A stretch of 64,000 nt of DNA from Actinopolymorpha sp. NPDC004070 (GTDB lineage: Bacteria; Actinomycetota; Actinomycetes; Propionibacteriales; Actinopolymorphaceae): NCBI RefSeq assembly GCF_040610475.1, contig NZ_JBEXMJ010000001.1, forward strand, positions 682,001 to 746,000. Reading direction: 5' to 3'. Shown in pieces: positions 54,167 to 63,998 of this stretch. The notes beneath the pieces were generated by a model. It saw nothing but the letters and a program-made list of their open reading frames with translations, was not told the origin of the DNA and did no database searches. The first letter of the stretch is position 1. Each line of letters opens with the position of its first letter. Made by a program: the position numbers and the translations under genes.

Positions 54167-55623
54167 CGTGCTCCTCCTTCGCGCCCGGTGTGCCCCGTCT
54201 GCTCCAGCTGCCCCGTGTGTTCGGTGTTCGCGGACCGCTCGTGCCGCGCCGCGTGCTCGTCGTACGTCGTCGGCAGCACCGGCTCGCCCCGCGACAGCTT
54301 CAACGCGGTCGGCGGCAGCTCCGCCCGGGACCGCAGGTGGCGCTCGCGGGCCGCGGCGATCGGCTCCCGGCCGACGATCTTCCCGTCGGTGACCAGGGGG
54401 ACCAGCAGTTGCCGGCCGCCGTCGACCGTGCACTCGGGGTGTGTGCACACCACCTCGGCGACGGCGGTTCCGTCCTCCAGCCGGCGGTGCGCCCACTTGC
54501 GCCCCTTGTGGGTGGGCTTCCCCGTGGACAGCTTGGCCACGCCCTCCATCGGCGAATCGGCCTCGGTGCCTTCGGAGCGGGCGACCAGCTTGTAGATGAG
54601 TTCGGCGGTGGGGTAGCCGCTGCCGACGACGAGGGCCGTGCCGACGCCGTAGATGTCGACAGGTGCGGCGGCCAGGCCGGCGATGGCGTACTCGTCCAGG
54701 TCGCCGCTGACCAGGATGCGGGTGCCGGTGGCGCCGAGCGCGTCGAGTTCGGCGCGTACGTCGTGGGCGAGGACGGCGAGGTCACCGGAGTCGATCCGGA
54801 CCGCGCCCAGGCCGGGACCGGCCACCTCGACCGCGGTCCGCACCGCCTCCCGTACGTCGTAGGTGTCCACCAGCAGCGTGGTGTCGGCGCCGAGCGCCGC
54901 GACCTGCGCGGCGAACGCCTCCTCCTCGGAGTCGTGCAGCAGCGTGAACGCGTGCGCGCTGGTGCCAGCGGTCGGCAGGTCGTAGCAGCGGCCGGCGGCG
55001 AGGTTGGAGGTGCTGGCGAACCCCGCGACGTAGGCCGCCCGGGCCGAGGCCACGGCCGCGTACTCGTGCGTACGCCGGGATCCCATCTCCACGATCGGGC
55101 GGCTGCCGGCGGCGGCAGTCATCCGGGAGGCCGCCGAGGCGATCGCGCTGTCGTGGTTGTAGATGGACAGGGCGAGCGTCTCCAGCAGAACCGCCTCGGC
55201 GAAGGTCCCCTCGACCACCAGGATCGGGGAGCCGGGGAAGTAGCACTCGCCCTCGGCGTAGCCCCAGATGTTTCCCCGGAAGCGATAGTCGCGCAGCCAG
55301 TCCGCGGTGGTGACGTCCACGATCCCCCGCCCGCGCAGGAAGGCGACCGTCTCCTCGTCGAAGCTGAACCGCTCCAGCGCGTCCAGCAACCGGCCATTGC
55401 CGGCGACCACGCCGTAACGCCGACCGTGGGGCAGCCGGCGGGCGAAGACCTCGAACACGGCCCGCCGGTGCGCGGTGCCGTCGGCGAGCGCGGCGCGCAG
55501 CATGGTGAGTTCGTACTGGTCGGTGAGCAGTGCGGTGGTCGGCCCTGTGTCCGACCCGGTGTCCGACCCGGTCTCCGACCCGGTGGGCACTGCGGGAGGA
55601 AAGGCCTCGGGCGCCGCGTCCAT
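54163..55623 (-). CDS. pncB: Nicotinate phosphoribosyltransferase
   Basis: This 486-residue enzyme makes nicotinate mononucleotide, the next step after nicotinamidase. Family blocks include [15 protein letters not shown] at the N-terminus, [55 protein letters not shown] and [17 protein letters not shown]. The N-terminal 28 residues contain a 12-bp tandem repeat. ATG 55623 lies 7 nt downstream of TAGGCT on this strand (leaderless). It is divergent from clpS. Confidence 0.95.
   Translation of the reverse strand: MDAAPEAFPPAVPTGSETGSDTGSDTGPTTALLTDQYELTMLRAALADGTAHRRAVFEVFARRLPHGRRYGVVAGNGRLLDALERFSFDEETVAFLRGRGIVDVTTADWLRDYRFRGNIWGYAEGECYFPGSPILVVEGTFAEAVLLETLALSIYNHDSAIASAASRMTAAAGSRPIVEMGSRRTHEYAAVASARAAYVAGFASTSNLAAGRCYDLPTAGTSAHAFTLLHDSEEEAFAAQVAALGADTTLLVDTYDVREAVRTAVEVAGPGLGAVRIDSGDLAVLAHDVRAELDALGATGTRILVSGDLDEYAIAGLAAAPVDIYGVGTALVVGSGYPTAELIYKLVARSEGTEADSPMEGVAKLSTGKPTHKGRKWAHRRLEDGTAVAEVVCTHPECTVDGGRQLLVPLVTDGKIVGREPIAAARERHLRSRAELPPTALKLSRGEPVLPTTYDEHAARHERSANTEHTGQLEQTGHTGREGGAR
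55547..55582. repeat. 12-bp tandem repeat in pncB
   Basis: Three units (GTGTCCGACCCG twice, then GTCTCCGACCCG) on the plus strand encode the [12 protein letters not shown] stretch of the pncB N-terminus. Confidence 0.8.
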
Positions 55624-55630
55624 GGGCCGA

Positions 55631-55636
55631 AGCCTA
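55631..55636 (-). promoter_or_regulatory. -10 element for pncB (leaderless)
   Basis: AGCCTA on the plus strand (TAGGCT on minus) ends 7 nt before ATG 55623. Confidence 0.5.
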
Positions 55637-55722
55637 GGGCATCTGTTGTTCGGTGGCGGACTGCACGATTTTCTGGGGGTGCGTGCCGAACGGTCCGGCC
55701 ACCGGATGCCACGATGGGACCT

Positions 55723-56046
55723 GTGAGCGGTACCGCACCCGTGGAACTCGAACGCCCCGAGACCGACGACGTCGTCCTTCCGGACACGCCGTGGATCACG
55801 ATCGTCTGGAACGACCCGATCAACCTCATGTCGTACGTCACCTACGTCTTCCAGACCTACTTCAGCTACCCGCGCAAGAAGGCCGAGAAGCTCATGATGG
55901 ACGTCCACAAGCGTGGGAAGGCCGTCGTGTCCAGCGGTACGCGCGAGGAGATGGAACGCGACGTCGAGGCCATGCACTCCTACGGCCTGTGGGCCACCCT
56001 GGAGAAGAGCGGCAAGGGCGGCGACGGAAAGAGCGGAAACGTATGA
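55723..56046 (+). CDS. clpS: ATP-dependent Clp protease adaptor ClpS
   Basis: This 107-residue adaptor delivers N-end-rule substrates to ClpAP/ClpCP. The core ([48 protein letters not shown]) is typical and keeps the NDP and HxxGKA residues that bind the substrate amino terminus. GTG 55723 is chosen over ATG 55714 because CACGAT ends 7 nt before it and family members begin here. The stop overlaps the DUF2017 start (ATGA). Confidence 0.95.
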   Translation: MSGTAPVELERPETDDVVLPDTPWITIVWNDPINLMSYVTYVFQTYFSYPRKKAEKLMMDVHKRGKAVVSSGTREEMERDVEAMHSYGLWATLEKSGKGGDGKSGNV

Positions 56047-56603
56047 CCAGTGGCTTCCGGTCCCGCCGCGGGGTGATCACCGCGACCCTCGCGGCCGAGG
56101 AGGTGCAGCTCGTCCGCGGCCTGATCGGCGAGCTGGTCGAACTGGTGCGCAGCGAGACGCCCATCGCGGCGCCGCCGCCGGAGGACTCCCTCGCGGCGCT
56201 GGTCGGGCACCTCGGCTCGACCGAGCCGCCCGAGGACGAGGTGCTCGCCCGGCTGTTCCCCACCGCCTACGCCGACGACGAGGAGGCGGCCGGCGACTTC
56301 CGGCGGTTCACCGAGTACGGCCTGCGCGACGGCAAGGTGAAGAGTGCCGAGACGGTGCTCGAGTCGCTGGGCGACCCGGAGTACTCCGACCAGGTGACGG
56401 TCTCGCTGAACGCCGAGGAGGCGCAGTGCTGGCTGCGTACTCTCACCGACCTGCGGCTCGCCCTCGGCACCCGGCTCGGGGTGGAGGAGGACGACGAGGA
56501 CCGCTGGGCGTCGCTGCCGGAGGAGGACCGCCGGCGGCAGGTGTACGGCGTGTATGTCTGGCTCGGCTGGCTGCAGGAGTCCCTCGTCTCCGCCCTCTGG
56601 TGA
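56043..56603 (+). CDS. DUF2017 family protein
   Basis: This 186-residue protein belongs to an actinobacterial family of unknown function almost always found after clpS. The N-terminus ([24 protein letters not shown]) and C-terminus ([23 protein letters not shown]) are conserved. It is acidic and mostly helical. Coupled to clpS by a 4-nt overlap, it may assist protein turnover, but this is inference from position. Confidence 0.88.
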   Translation: MTSGFRSRRGVITATLAAEEVQLVRGLIGELVELVRSETPIAAPPPEDSLAALVGHLGSTEPPEDEVLARLFPTAYADDEEAAGDFRRFTEYGLRDGKVKSAETVLESLGDPEYSDQVTVSLNAEEAQCWLRTLTDLRLALGTRLGVEEDDEDRWASLPEEDRRRQVYGVYVWLGWLQESLVSALW

Positions 56604-56683
56604 CCGCCCTGGGCCGACCCGGGCGCGTGCTCGGCCTGTCCCGACCGGCCCGTGCTGACCGGCCGGCCTCGGCGGGCGCTGGG

Positions 56684-56689
56684 TAGGCT
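56684..56689 (+). promoter_or_regulatory. -10 element for mec (leaderless)
   Basis: TAGGCT ends 7 nt before GTG 56697. Confidence 0.5.
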
Positions 56690-56696
56690 CGGGCCC

Positions 56697-57152
56697 GTGC
56701 TCACGATCGACCAGGCGACCCGCGACGCGATCGTCGCCCATGCGCGTGCCGACCACCCCGACGAGGCCTGCGGCGTCGTCGCCGGACCGATCGGGTCCGA
56801 CCGGCCCGAGCGTTACGTGGCGATGACCAACGCCGAGCGCTCCCCGACGTTCTTCCAGTTCGACCCGCAGGAACAGTTCCGGGTCTGGCGGGACATGGAC
56901 GACCGGGACGAGGAACCGGTGGTGATCTACCACTCGCACACCGCCACCGAGGCCTACCCGTCCCGTACCGACATCGGCTACGCCTCGGAGCCGCAGGCGC
57001 ACTACGTGCTGGTCTCGACCCGGGAGTGCGGGTCGGAGGCGGGCCCGGTGGAGTTCCGGTCGTACCGCATCGTGGACGGGCAGGTCACCGAGGAGGAGGT
57101 TCGGGTGGTTCCGGCGTACGACCGCGACCCTGAGCCCGACCGCACCGCCTGA
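56697..57152 (+). CDS. mec: JAMM metalloprotease Mec (CysO-cysteine peptidase)
   Basis: This 151-residue zinc protease has the JAMM motif HSHTATEAYPSRTD (HxH, then S and D) and a catalytic Glu in PDEACGVVAG. In mycobacteria the Mec enzyme releases cysteine from the CysO carrier protein after CysM has added it. Here cysO and cysM follow within 600 nt. The last codons and the TGA stop lie inside a 19-bp tandem repeat. Confidence 0.92.
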   Translation: MLTIDQATRDAIVAHARADHPDEACGVVAGPIGSDRPERYVAMTNAERSPTFFQFDPQEQFRVWRDMDDRDEEPVVIYHSHTATEAYPSRTDIGYASEPQAHYVLVSTRECGSEAGPVEFRSYRIVDGQVTEEEVRVVPAYDRDPEPDRTA

Positions 57153-57277
57153 GCCCGACCGCACCGCCTGAGCCCGACCGCGACCCTGAGCCCGACCGCA
57201 CCGCCTGAGCCCGACCGCACCGCCTGAGCCCGACCGCACCGCCTGAGCCCGACCGCACCGCCTGAGTCCGACCGCGG
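57131..57277. repeat. 19-bp minisatellite at the mec 3' end
   Basis: About 7.8 units of TGAGCCCGACCGCACCGCC run from 57131; the third unit is 18 bp and variant and the last is partial. The first unit encodes the end of Mec (PEPDRTA frame) and the TGA of unit 2 is the stop codon. Because 19 is not a multiple of three, copy changes outside the gene are silent, while changes inside would still end at a nearby TGA. Confidence 0.9.
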
Positions 57278-57401
57278 AGCCCGGTCGTCCCACCTCCCGG
57301 CGGGTCCGTCCGAAGGGCCGACCGGCGTCCGGTTCAGGACAGCTCGCCCCGGATGTTCCCGCTGGGCGAAACCGGGCGGCTCCGCGCCACGGTCCGGCCC
57401 G

Positions 57402-57407
57402 TAAGCT
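57402..57407 (+). promoter_or_regulatory. -10 element upstream of the short ORF before cysO
   Basis: TAAGCT ends 7 nt before GTG 57415. It is probably the cysO-cysM promoter, giving a leader of about 265 nt before cysO. Confidence 0.5.
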
Positions 57408-57414
57408 GAGCGGC

Positions 57415-57477
57415 GTGGAGCTCTTCCTGCTCGCCCACTCGGCGCCGGCGCTGGTCTACGACTGTTCGCCCGCCTGA
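57415..57477 (+). CDS. Putative leaderless short ORF upstream of cysO
   Basis: A 20-codon frame beginning GTG 57415 encodes VELFLLAHSAPALVYDCSPA and stops at 57475-57477. Its start is placed exactly where a leaderless transcript from TAAGCT would begin. It contains one Cys near its end. Mycobacteria use leaderless poly-cysteine peptides to attenuate sulfur genes; this peptide is not poly-Cys, so the parallel is only in position. It could be a regulatory peptide or chance. Confidence 0.35.
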   Translation: MELFLLAHSAPALVYDCSPA

Positions 57478-57681
57478 GCCCCCCAAGCGCGCTCCCTCCC
57501 TCGCACCCCTGAGGAATCTCCGCGCCGACGCGCGTGTTGGAGCATCCGGGCGGCGGATTTCCGGCCGGTACGCCGGTCGGCCCTCGCCTCGAGCAGTAGT
57601 GCAGCCCTGTCAGCCAGATCAGTCAGCCCAGTCCAGTCAGCCAGACCCTCGCGACGAGAGACGACCGAAGGAGCACGCCCG
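57478..57681. other. Leader region of cysO
   Basis: This 204-nt stretch between the short ORF and cysO contains CAGTCAGCC-type direct repeats at about 57615-57650 and a GAAGGAG ribosome site before cysO. With the 19-bp repeats and the 57278-57401 spacer it makes up the 529-nt gap after mec. No known riboswitch was recognised. Confidence 0.35.
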
Positions 57682-58918
<1,237 letters not shown>

Positions 58919-59202
58919 GCCCCGTGAGGCTGCGACCGGACCGCGGGGCGAATGCGGCTTGACTGCCGTCCCTAGAGCGTTCGGACCCGAAATTTCGAGA
59001 ATTGCCCGAATCCGCCTGCAACCACCCACCGGTCTCGCGGGTCTGCCACATGACGCGCCCGGGACGGCGACTGCGGGGAAACCCGGAGGGGGTGCCGAGC
59101 ACAGGAGGCCAGGGGTGGAGCACGTCGGCAGGACCGGAGGGGGGCCGGACCGACCGGCGTGACGGTGCTCGGTGACGCTGATGGTGGGGTGCTGTCGGGT
59201 GT

Positions 59203-59256
59203 GTCCGGCACCAGGGTGCGCGCTCGCGGGGGGCGAGCCGCACCTTGGTGCCGGAC
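59203..59256. repeat. Long hairpin upstream of murI
   Basis: Positions 59203-59220 pair with 59239-59256 (17 of 18). After one unpaired base, 59222-59227 pairs with 59233-59238 around a 5-nt loop, giving a stem of about 24 bp. It lies 109 nt before murI and may be a terminator or RNA-stability element. Confidence 0.75.
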
Positions 59257-59351
59257 CCACCCGTCTCCACCTCCGTGCAGGTCACCGTACGCAGCCTGGT
59301 ACTCACGTCACACCTCCGGTCACTCTTCGAACGCCTGTCGGGTTGGCCCCG

Positions 59352-59357
59352 TAGGCT
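59352..59357 (+). promoter_or_regulatory. -10 element for murI (leaderless)
   Basis: TAGGCT ends 7 nt before GTG 59365. Confidence 0.5.
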
Positions 59358-59364
59358 GACGGCC

Positions 59365-60159
59365 GTGTCAGATGCGCCGATCGGGATCTTCGACTCGGGG
59401 TTCGGCGGGCTCACCGTGGCCCGCGCCCTGCTCGACCAGCTCCCGCACGAACCCGTGCTCTATCTCGCCGACACCGCGCGGTATCCCTACGGCCAGAAGA
59501 GCATCGCCGACGTACGCAAATACGCCCTGGAGTGCCTGGACCACCTCGTCGACCAGGGCGTCAAGCTGCTCGTCATCGCCTGTAACTCCGCCAGCGCCGC
59601 CGTGCTCCGCGACGCCCGCGAGCGCTACTCCGTTCCCGTCGTCGAGGTGATCTTCCCGGCGGCCCGGCGGGCGGTGGCGGCCACCCGGTCCGGTGAGGTG
59701 GGGGTGATCTGCACCCGGGCGACCGCGACGTCGCTGGCCTACGACGACGCGTTCGCGGCCGCCCCGCACATCAACCTGCACACCCAGGCCTGCCCGCGGT
59801 TCGTGGAGTTCGTCGAACGTGGACTCACGGCCGGCCCGGAGCTGCTGGCCGTGGCGCACGACTACCTCGACCCGCTGACCAAGGCCGGAATCGACACGCT
59901 CGTCCTCGGCTGCACGCACTACCCCCTGCTCACGGGCGTGATCTCGTACGTCATGGGACCGGAGGTCACGCTGGTGTCCAGCGCGGAGGAGACCGCGAAG
60001 GACGTCTACGCGCGGCTGGTGCGCGGCGGAGGGGAACGCAGCCCCGCGCTGGCGCCACCGCGGCACCGGTTCCTCACCACCGGCGACCCGGACGCCTTCA
60101 TGCAGATCGGGGGGCGCTTCCTGGGGCCGGAGATCACGTTCGTGGAGGAGATGGCGTGA
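59365..60159 (+). CDS. murI: Glutamate racemase
   Basis: This 264-residue enzyme makes D-glutamate for peptidoglycan. Both catalytic cysteines are visible in [13 protein letters not shown] and [11 protein letters not shown], and the N-terminal [17 protein letters not shown] motif carries the active-site Asp and Ser. GTG 59365 is the leaderless start; an upstream frame to 59245 lacks support. The stop overlaps the MBL hydrolase start (GTGA). Confidence 0.96.
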   Translation: MSDAPIGIFDSGFGGLTVARALLDQLPHEPVLYLADTARYPYGQKSIADVRKYALECLDHLVDQGVKLLVIACNSASAAVLRDARERYSVPVVEVIFPAARRAVAATRSGEVGVICTRATATSLAYDDAFAAAPHINLHTQACPRFVEFVERGLTAGPELLAVAHDYLDPLTKAGIDTLVLGCTHYPLLTGVISYVMGPEVTLVSSAEETAKDVYARLVRGGGERSPALAPPRHRFLTTGDPDAFMQIGGRFLGPEITFVEEMA

Positions 60160-60917
60160 GGCTCACCGTTCTGGGGTGTTCGGGTTCGTTTCCCGGGCCG
60201 GGCTCGCCCGCGTCCGGTTACCTCGTCGAGGCGCCGCACGAGGGGCGTACGTTCCGGCTCGTCCTGGACCTGGGCAACGGCGCGTTCGGTGCCCTGCAGC
60301 GGTACGTCCCCGACTACGACGTGGACGCGGTGGGGGTGAGCCACCTGCACCCGGACCACTGCGTGGACCTGTGCTCCTACTACGTCGCGAGCCGCTACCA
60401 CCCGCGCGGCCGGCGCGGCCGGGTTCCGGTCTACGGACCCTACGGCACCGCCGACCGGCTGGCCGCGATGTACGGCCTGCCGCTGGACCCCGGCATGCGG
60501 GATGTCTTCGACTTCCGCGCCTGGGTGGACGTCGAGCCGACCAAGATCGGACCGTTCGTGGTGTCGGTGGCGCCGGCGCGGCATCCGGTCGAGGCCTACG
60601 CCGTCCGGCTGGACCACGAAGGCCGGTCGCTGGCCTACACCGGCGACACCGGGCCCAACCCCGAGCTCGCAGCGCTGGCGGCCGGCGCGGACCTCCTGCT
60701 CAGCGAGGCGACGTTCCTGCACGGTGCGGACAATCCGCCCGACCTTCACCTCACCGGGCGGCAGGCGGGGGAGTACGCCCAGGCGGCCGGCGCGGGGAGG
60801 TTGGTGCTGACGCACGTCCCGCCGTGGTACGACGGGCAGCGGATGCTCGCCGACGCCCGTGCCGTCTACCCCGGCCCGCTGGAGCTGGCCAGGCCGGGCG
60901 CGGTGTACGACATCTGA
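60156..60917 (+). CDS. MBL fold metallohydrolase (RNase Z-like)
   Basis: This 253-residue hydrolase has the metal motif [11 protein letters not shown], further ligands in [12 protein letters not shown] and [11 protein letters not shown], and a late His in [10 protein letters not shown]. It resembles the RNase Z/arylsulfatase-like group found between murI and rph in actinobacteria. The function is unproven, although RNA processing would suit its neighbour rph. It overlaps murI by 4 nt. Confidence 0.9.
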   Translation: MRLTVLGCSGSFPGPGSPASGYLVEAPHEGRTFRLVLDLGNGAFGALQRYVPDYDVDAVGVSHLHPDHCVDLCSYYVASRYHPRGRRGRVPVYGPYGTADRLAAMYGLPLDPGMRDVFDFRAWVDVEPTKIGPFVVSVAPARHPVEAYAVRLDHEGRSLAYTGDTGPNPELAALAAGADLLLSEATFLHGADNPPDLHLTGRQAGEYAQAAGAGRLVLTHVPPWYDGQRMLADARAVYPGPLELARPGAVYDI

Positions 60918-60971
60918 GGGCACCTGGGAGCGCCGGCACCGCGGCCCGCGATGAGTGTCGGCGCGGATCGG

Positions 60972-60977
60972 TAGGGT
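60972..60977 (+). promoter_or_regulatory. -10 element for rph (leaderless)
   Basis: TAGGGT ends 6 nt before ATG 60984. Confidence 0.5.
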
Positions 60978-60983
60978 CGGCCC

Positions 60984-61736
60984 ATGACGAGCATGACGAG
61001 AGTGGACGGCCGGGCCGCCGAGCAGTTACGACCGGTCTCGATCACCCGTGGCTGGCTCGACCACGCCGAGGGTTCGGTCCTGGTCGAGTTCGGGCGCACC
61101 AGGGTGCTGTGCGCGGCCAGCGTCACCGAGGGCGTGCCGCGCTGGCGGCGCGACTCCGGCGAGGGCTGGGTCACCGCCGAATACGCCATGCTGCCCCGCT
61201 CGACCAACACCCGCAGCGCGCGCGAGTCGGTCAAGGGCAAGATCGGCGGCCGCACGATGGAGATCTCCCGCCTGGTCGGGCGTTCCCTGCGGGCAGTGAT
61301 CGACCACGCCGCCCTGGGTGAGAACACCATCGTGCTCGACTGCGACGTGCTCCAGGCGGACGGCGGCACCCGGACCGCCGCGATCACCGGGGCCTACGTC
61401 GCCCTGGTCGACGCCGTGCGGCACCTGGAGCGCAAAGGTGCGCTGAAGGGGCGCGCGCTGATCGACTCGGTGAGCGCGGTCTCGGTCGGGGTCGTGGGCG
61501 GTGTGCCGATGCTCGACCTGTGTTACGAGGAGGACGTCCGCGCCGACACCGACATGAACGTCGTGATGACCGGTGACGGGCGCTACGTCGAGGTGCAGGG
61601 CACGGCCGAGCGGGAGCCGTTCGACCGCAAGCTGCTCGACGGGCTGCTGGAGCTGTCGGCCATCGGGTGCGCCGAGCTCACCCGCGCCCAGTCCGAGGCG
61701 CTCGCCGTCGACCTGCCGGCCGGATCAGCCCGGTGA
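60984..61736 (+). CDS. rph: Ribonuclease PH
   Basis: This 250-residue phosphorolytic exonuclease trims tRNA 3' ends. Characteristic pieces are [42 protein letters not shown], the phosphate-binding [20 protein letters not shown], and [23 protein letters not shown]. Length and motifs are normal. rdgB follows 4 nt after its stop. Confidence 0.96.
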   Translation: MTSMTRVDGRAAEQLRPVSITRGWLDHAEGSVLVEFGRTRVLCAASVTEGVPRWRRDSGEGWVTAEYAMLPRSTNTRSARESVKGKIGGRTMEISRLVGRSLRAVIDHAALGENTIVLDCDVLQADGGTRTAAITGAYVALVDAVRHLERKGALKGRALIDSVSAVSVGVVGGVPMLDLCYEEDVRADTDMNVVMTGDGRYVEVQGTAEREPFDRKLLDGLLELSAIGCAELTRAQSEALAVDLPAGSAR

Positions 61737-61740
61737 GCCG

Positions 61741-62400
61741 ATGACGGCGATGGGGACGGGCATGCGGCGGCAGGTCGTGCTGGCCACGCACAACCGCAAG
61801 AAGCTCGCCGAGCTCGACCGGATCCTGCGCCCGCAGCTGCCCGACGTCGAGGTGCTCAGCCTGGACGACGTGGACTCCTACGACGAGCCCGCCGAGACCG
61901 AAGCCACCTTCGCCGGCAACGCATTGCTGAAGGCCCGTGCGGCCTTCGAGCATTCGGGGCTGCCCGCGATCGCCGACGACAGCGGCCTGTGCGTCGACGC
62001 GCTGAACGGTATGCCGGGGGTGCTGTCGGCCCGGTGGTCGGGCGTGGACAAGGACGACGCCCGCAACAACGCGTTGCTCCTGGCCCAGCTGGCCGACGTG
62101 CCGGCCGAACGCCGGGGCGCGGCGTTCGTCGCCTGCGTGGCGCTGGTCCTGCCAGGTGGCCAGGAGCACGTCGTCGAGGGCCGGGTCGCCGGCGCCATCG
62201 CCACCGAGCCGCGGGCCGACGGCGGGTTCGGCTACGACCCGCTGTTCGTGCCGGAGGGCGGCACCCGCACGTTCGCCCAGATGTCGGCGGAGGAGAAGGA
62301 CGCCGTGAGCCACCGCGGCCGGGCGCTGCGCGAGCTGGTCCCGCTGCTCGCGGTCCACCTGCCCGACCCGGCCTGCGGCGGTGAGGGGGCCGGACGCTAG
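61741..62400 (+). CDS. rdgB: XTP/dITP diphosphatase (RdgB/HAM1)
   Basis: This 219-residue house-cleaning enzyme removes non-canonical purine triphosphates. The LATHNRKKLAELDRIL start, the ADDSGLCVDALNGMPGVLSARW motif and the DGGFGYDPLFVPEGGTRTFAQM motif are intact. ATG 61741 is used, though 61762 (MRRQVV) is also possible. It overlaps the convergent glycosyltransferase by 4 nt. Confidence 0.94.
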   Translation: MTAMGTGMRRQVVLATHNRKKLAELDRILRPQLPDVEVLSLDDVDSYDEPAETEATFAGNALLKARAAFEHSGLPAIADDSGLCVDALNGMPGVLSARWSGVDKDDARNNALLLAQLADVPAERRGAAFVACVALVLPGGQEHVVEGRVAGAIATEPRADGGFGYDPLFVPEGGTRTFAQMSAEEKDAVSHRGRALRELVPLLAVHLPDPACGGEGAGR

Positions 62401-63110
62401 CGGCGGGCCCGTCCGTCGCCCACGCGGTCGACACCAGCGCGGATGCGGAGCAGGATCCACAGCGCCTCGACGCCGTCCCGCCAGGTGAGCTTCTTGCCCT
62501 CCGCGCGGCTGCGGGCGGTGTAGGAGATCGGCACCTCGTACGGCCGGTAGCCGGCGCGCAGCAGCTTGCCGGTGACCTCGGCCTCCATGCCGAAGCCGGC
62601 GGAGCGGATGCCGAGCCGGCGGTAGAGCTCCAGCGGCATCAGCTTGAAGCAGGTCTCCAGGTCGCGGATGTAGCAGTTGAACAACACGTTCGCGAACGTC
62701 GTCACGGCCCGGTTGCCGAGCACGAACCAGAACGAGAACGACGTGTGGCTGCTGAACGTCCGTGTGCCGTAGACGACCTCGGCCTCCCCGTCGATCACCG
62801 GGCGAAGCAGCTTCGGGATGTCGTCCGGGTCGTACTCCAGGTCGGCGTCGCAGATCGTCAGGTGAGTCCCGGTCGCGATCTGCGCCGCGGTCGCGATGGC
62901 CGCGCCCTTGCCGCGGTTCACCTCGTGGCGGTGGATCACCACCCGCGGGTCGTCCACCGCGGCGAGCAGGTCTGCGGTGCCGTCGGTGCTGCCGTCGTCG
63001 ACCACGACGACCTCGACGTCACAGGGATAGTCGACGTCGAGGATCCGCTTGCGGACCAGGTCGAACGTCGCCGCCTCGTTGTACACGGGGACGAGGATCG
63101 AGAGCTTCAC
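62397..63110 (-). CDS. Family 2 glycosyltransferase (polyprenyl-phosphate sugar synthase-like)
   Basis: This 237-residue enzyme resembles dolichyl/polyprenyl-phosphate mannosyltransferases: LSILVPVYNEAATFD, VVVVDDGSTDGTADLL, NRGKGAAIATAAQIATG, ICDADLEYDP and AEVVYGTRTF are in place. Residues 137-165 are hydrophobic-leaning and followed by DLETCFKLMPLELY. No C-terminal membrane domain is present. GTG 63110 has GGAGAAG upstream. It would make a lipid-linked sugar for export. Confidence 0.9.
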   Translation of the reverse strand: MKLSILVPVYNEAATFDLVRKRILDVDYPCDVEVVVVDDGSTDGTADLLAAVDDPRVVIHRHEVNRGKGAAIATAAQIATGTHLTICDADLEYDPDDIPKLLRPVIDGEAEVVYGTRTFSSHTSFSFWFVLGNRAVTTFANVLFNCYIRDLETCFKLMPLELYRRLGIRSAGFGMEAEVTGKLLRAGYRPYEVPISYTARSRAEGKKLTWRDGVEALWILLRIRAGVDRVGDGRARR

Positions 63111-63255
63111 TGGGACTTCTCCACGCGAGCCAGGGCCGGTACGCACGTGCGCACACAGCGGAACGAGGACACGACGAGTACGACGGGGACCGGGACGACT
63201 GGTGCGACGGGGACCCGGACGACGGTGAGGCGGCCGCGGGCGAACCCGTGCCTGC

Positions 63256-63340
63256 TGGTGCGAGAGAAGGGACTCGAACCCTCACGCCCAAAGGCACCGG
63301 ATCCTAAGTCCGGCGCGTCTGCCAATTCCGCCACTCTCGC
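63256..63340 (-). tRNA. tRNA-Leu (anticodon UAG)
   Basis: The minus strand folds as a class II tRNA. The 7-bp acceptor stem GCGAGAG/CTCTCGC lies at 63334-63340 and 63260-63266. The D-arm includes AATTGGCAGAC, the anticodon stem CCGGA/TCCGG encloses CTTAGGA (anticodon TAG, 63304-63306), a long variable arm follows, and the T-arm contains GGTTCGAGTCC. Discriminator A and an encoded CCA (63256-63258) are present. Confidence 0.96.
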
Positions 63341-63374
63341 CTGCCGGTCCACCCGCGGCGGCCCAGTCTACGGG

Positions 63375-63393
63375 CCGGCCACGGGTGGGCCGG
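63375..63393. terminator. Weak hairpin between bcp and tRNA-Leu
   Basis: CCGGCC (63375-63380) and GGCCGG (63388-63393) form a 6-bp GC stem with a 7-nt loop just after the bcp stop. It may terminate bcp transcription before the tRNA gene. Confidence 0.3.
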
Positions 63394-63400
63394 GCAGGCC

Positions 63401-63874
63401 TCACACTCCGAGTTCGCGTCGCAGCCGGGCCACGTGGCCGGTCGCCTTGACGGCGTACTGCGCGATCTCGATCCGGCCCTCCTCGTCGACGACGAAGGTC
63501 GAGCGGATCACACCGGTGATGGTGCGGCCGTACGACTGCTTCTCGCCGTACGCCCCCCACGCCTGCAGCATGGACTTGTCCGGATCGGACAACAGCGGGA
63601 AGGTCAGGCCCTCTTTCGCCACGAACTTCGCCAGCTTGGCCGGGGAGTCCGGGGAGATGCCGAGCACGGTGTAGCCGGCGGCCGCGAGCGACTGCAGGGA
63701 GTCGCGGAAGTCGCAGGCCTGGGTGGTGCAGCCGGGGGTCATCGCGGCGGGGTAGGCGTACACGATCACCTTCTGCCCGCGCAGGCCCGACAGCGTGACC
63801 GGCTTGCCGTCGGTGTCGTCGAGGGTGAAGTCGGGCGCGGTGTCGCCGGGGTTGAGTCGGGGAGTGGGTGCCAC
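63401..63874 (-). CDS. bcp: Thioredoxin-dependent peroxiredoxin (Bcp/PrxQ)
   Basis: This 157-residue peroxiredoxin reduces peroxides. Peroxidatic Cys49 sits in MTPGCTTQACDF and resolving Cys54 is five residues on, as in the PrxQ group. The start is GTG 63874 with AGGAGG 5 nt upstream; a longer frame to 63952 would include the AT-rich promoter. A Fur-like palindrome lies about 45 nt upstream, which would fit oxidative or metal-stress control. Confidence 0.94.
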   Translation of the reverse strand: MAPTPRLNPGDTAPDFTLDDTDGKPVTLSGLRGQKVIVYAYPAAMTPGCTTQACDFRDSLQSLAAAGYTVLGISPDSPAKLAKFVAKEGLTFPLLSDPDKSMLQAWGAYGEKQSYGRTITGVIRSTFVVDEEGRIEIAQYAVKATGHVARLRRELGV

Positions 63875-63917
63875 TGGTCCTCCTGGTCGGCGTACGGATC
63901 GACCTGCCGGAGCTAGT

Positions 63918-63932
63918 TGCAAATAATTCGCA
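63918..63932. promoter_or_regulatory. Fur-family-like 7-1-7 palindrome
   Basis: TGCAAAT-A-ATTCGCA is a 7-1-7 inverted repeat with one mismatched pair, the shape of Fur/Zur/Nur-type sites, in a strongly AT-rich patch upstream of bcp. A wider AGTTGC (63915-63920)/GCAACT (63949-63954) repeat frames it. It may serve bcp or the gene that begins just past the window. Confidence 0.5.
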
Positions 63933-63991
63933 TGTAAGAATACGAGGCGCAACTCAGGGGCCGGCAGGTTGCCTCATCATCTCCCAGCCGC

Positions 63992-63998
63992 GAGGAGG
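63992..63998 (+). promoter_or_regulatory. Ribosome-binding site of a gene beyond the window end
   Basis: GAGGAGG two bases before the window end is an ideal site for a plus-strand gene starting at about 64004. The gene itself is not visible. Confidence 0.5.

Larger units (their letters stand above)
58919..59364. other. Intergenic region between cysM and murI
   Basis: This 446-nt gap has no supported gene. A less GC-rich patch (about 58980-59020) lies after cysM. A long hairpin at 59203-59256 and the leaderless murI promoter at 59352 are the only recognised elements. Confidence 0.5.

Noticed and set aside
57478..57681. Possible riboswitch before cysO
   Set aside because: No SAM, T-box or other riboswitch core could be recognised; only short direct repeats are present.
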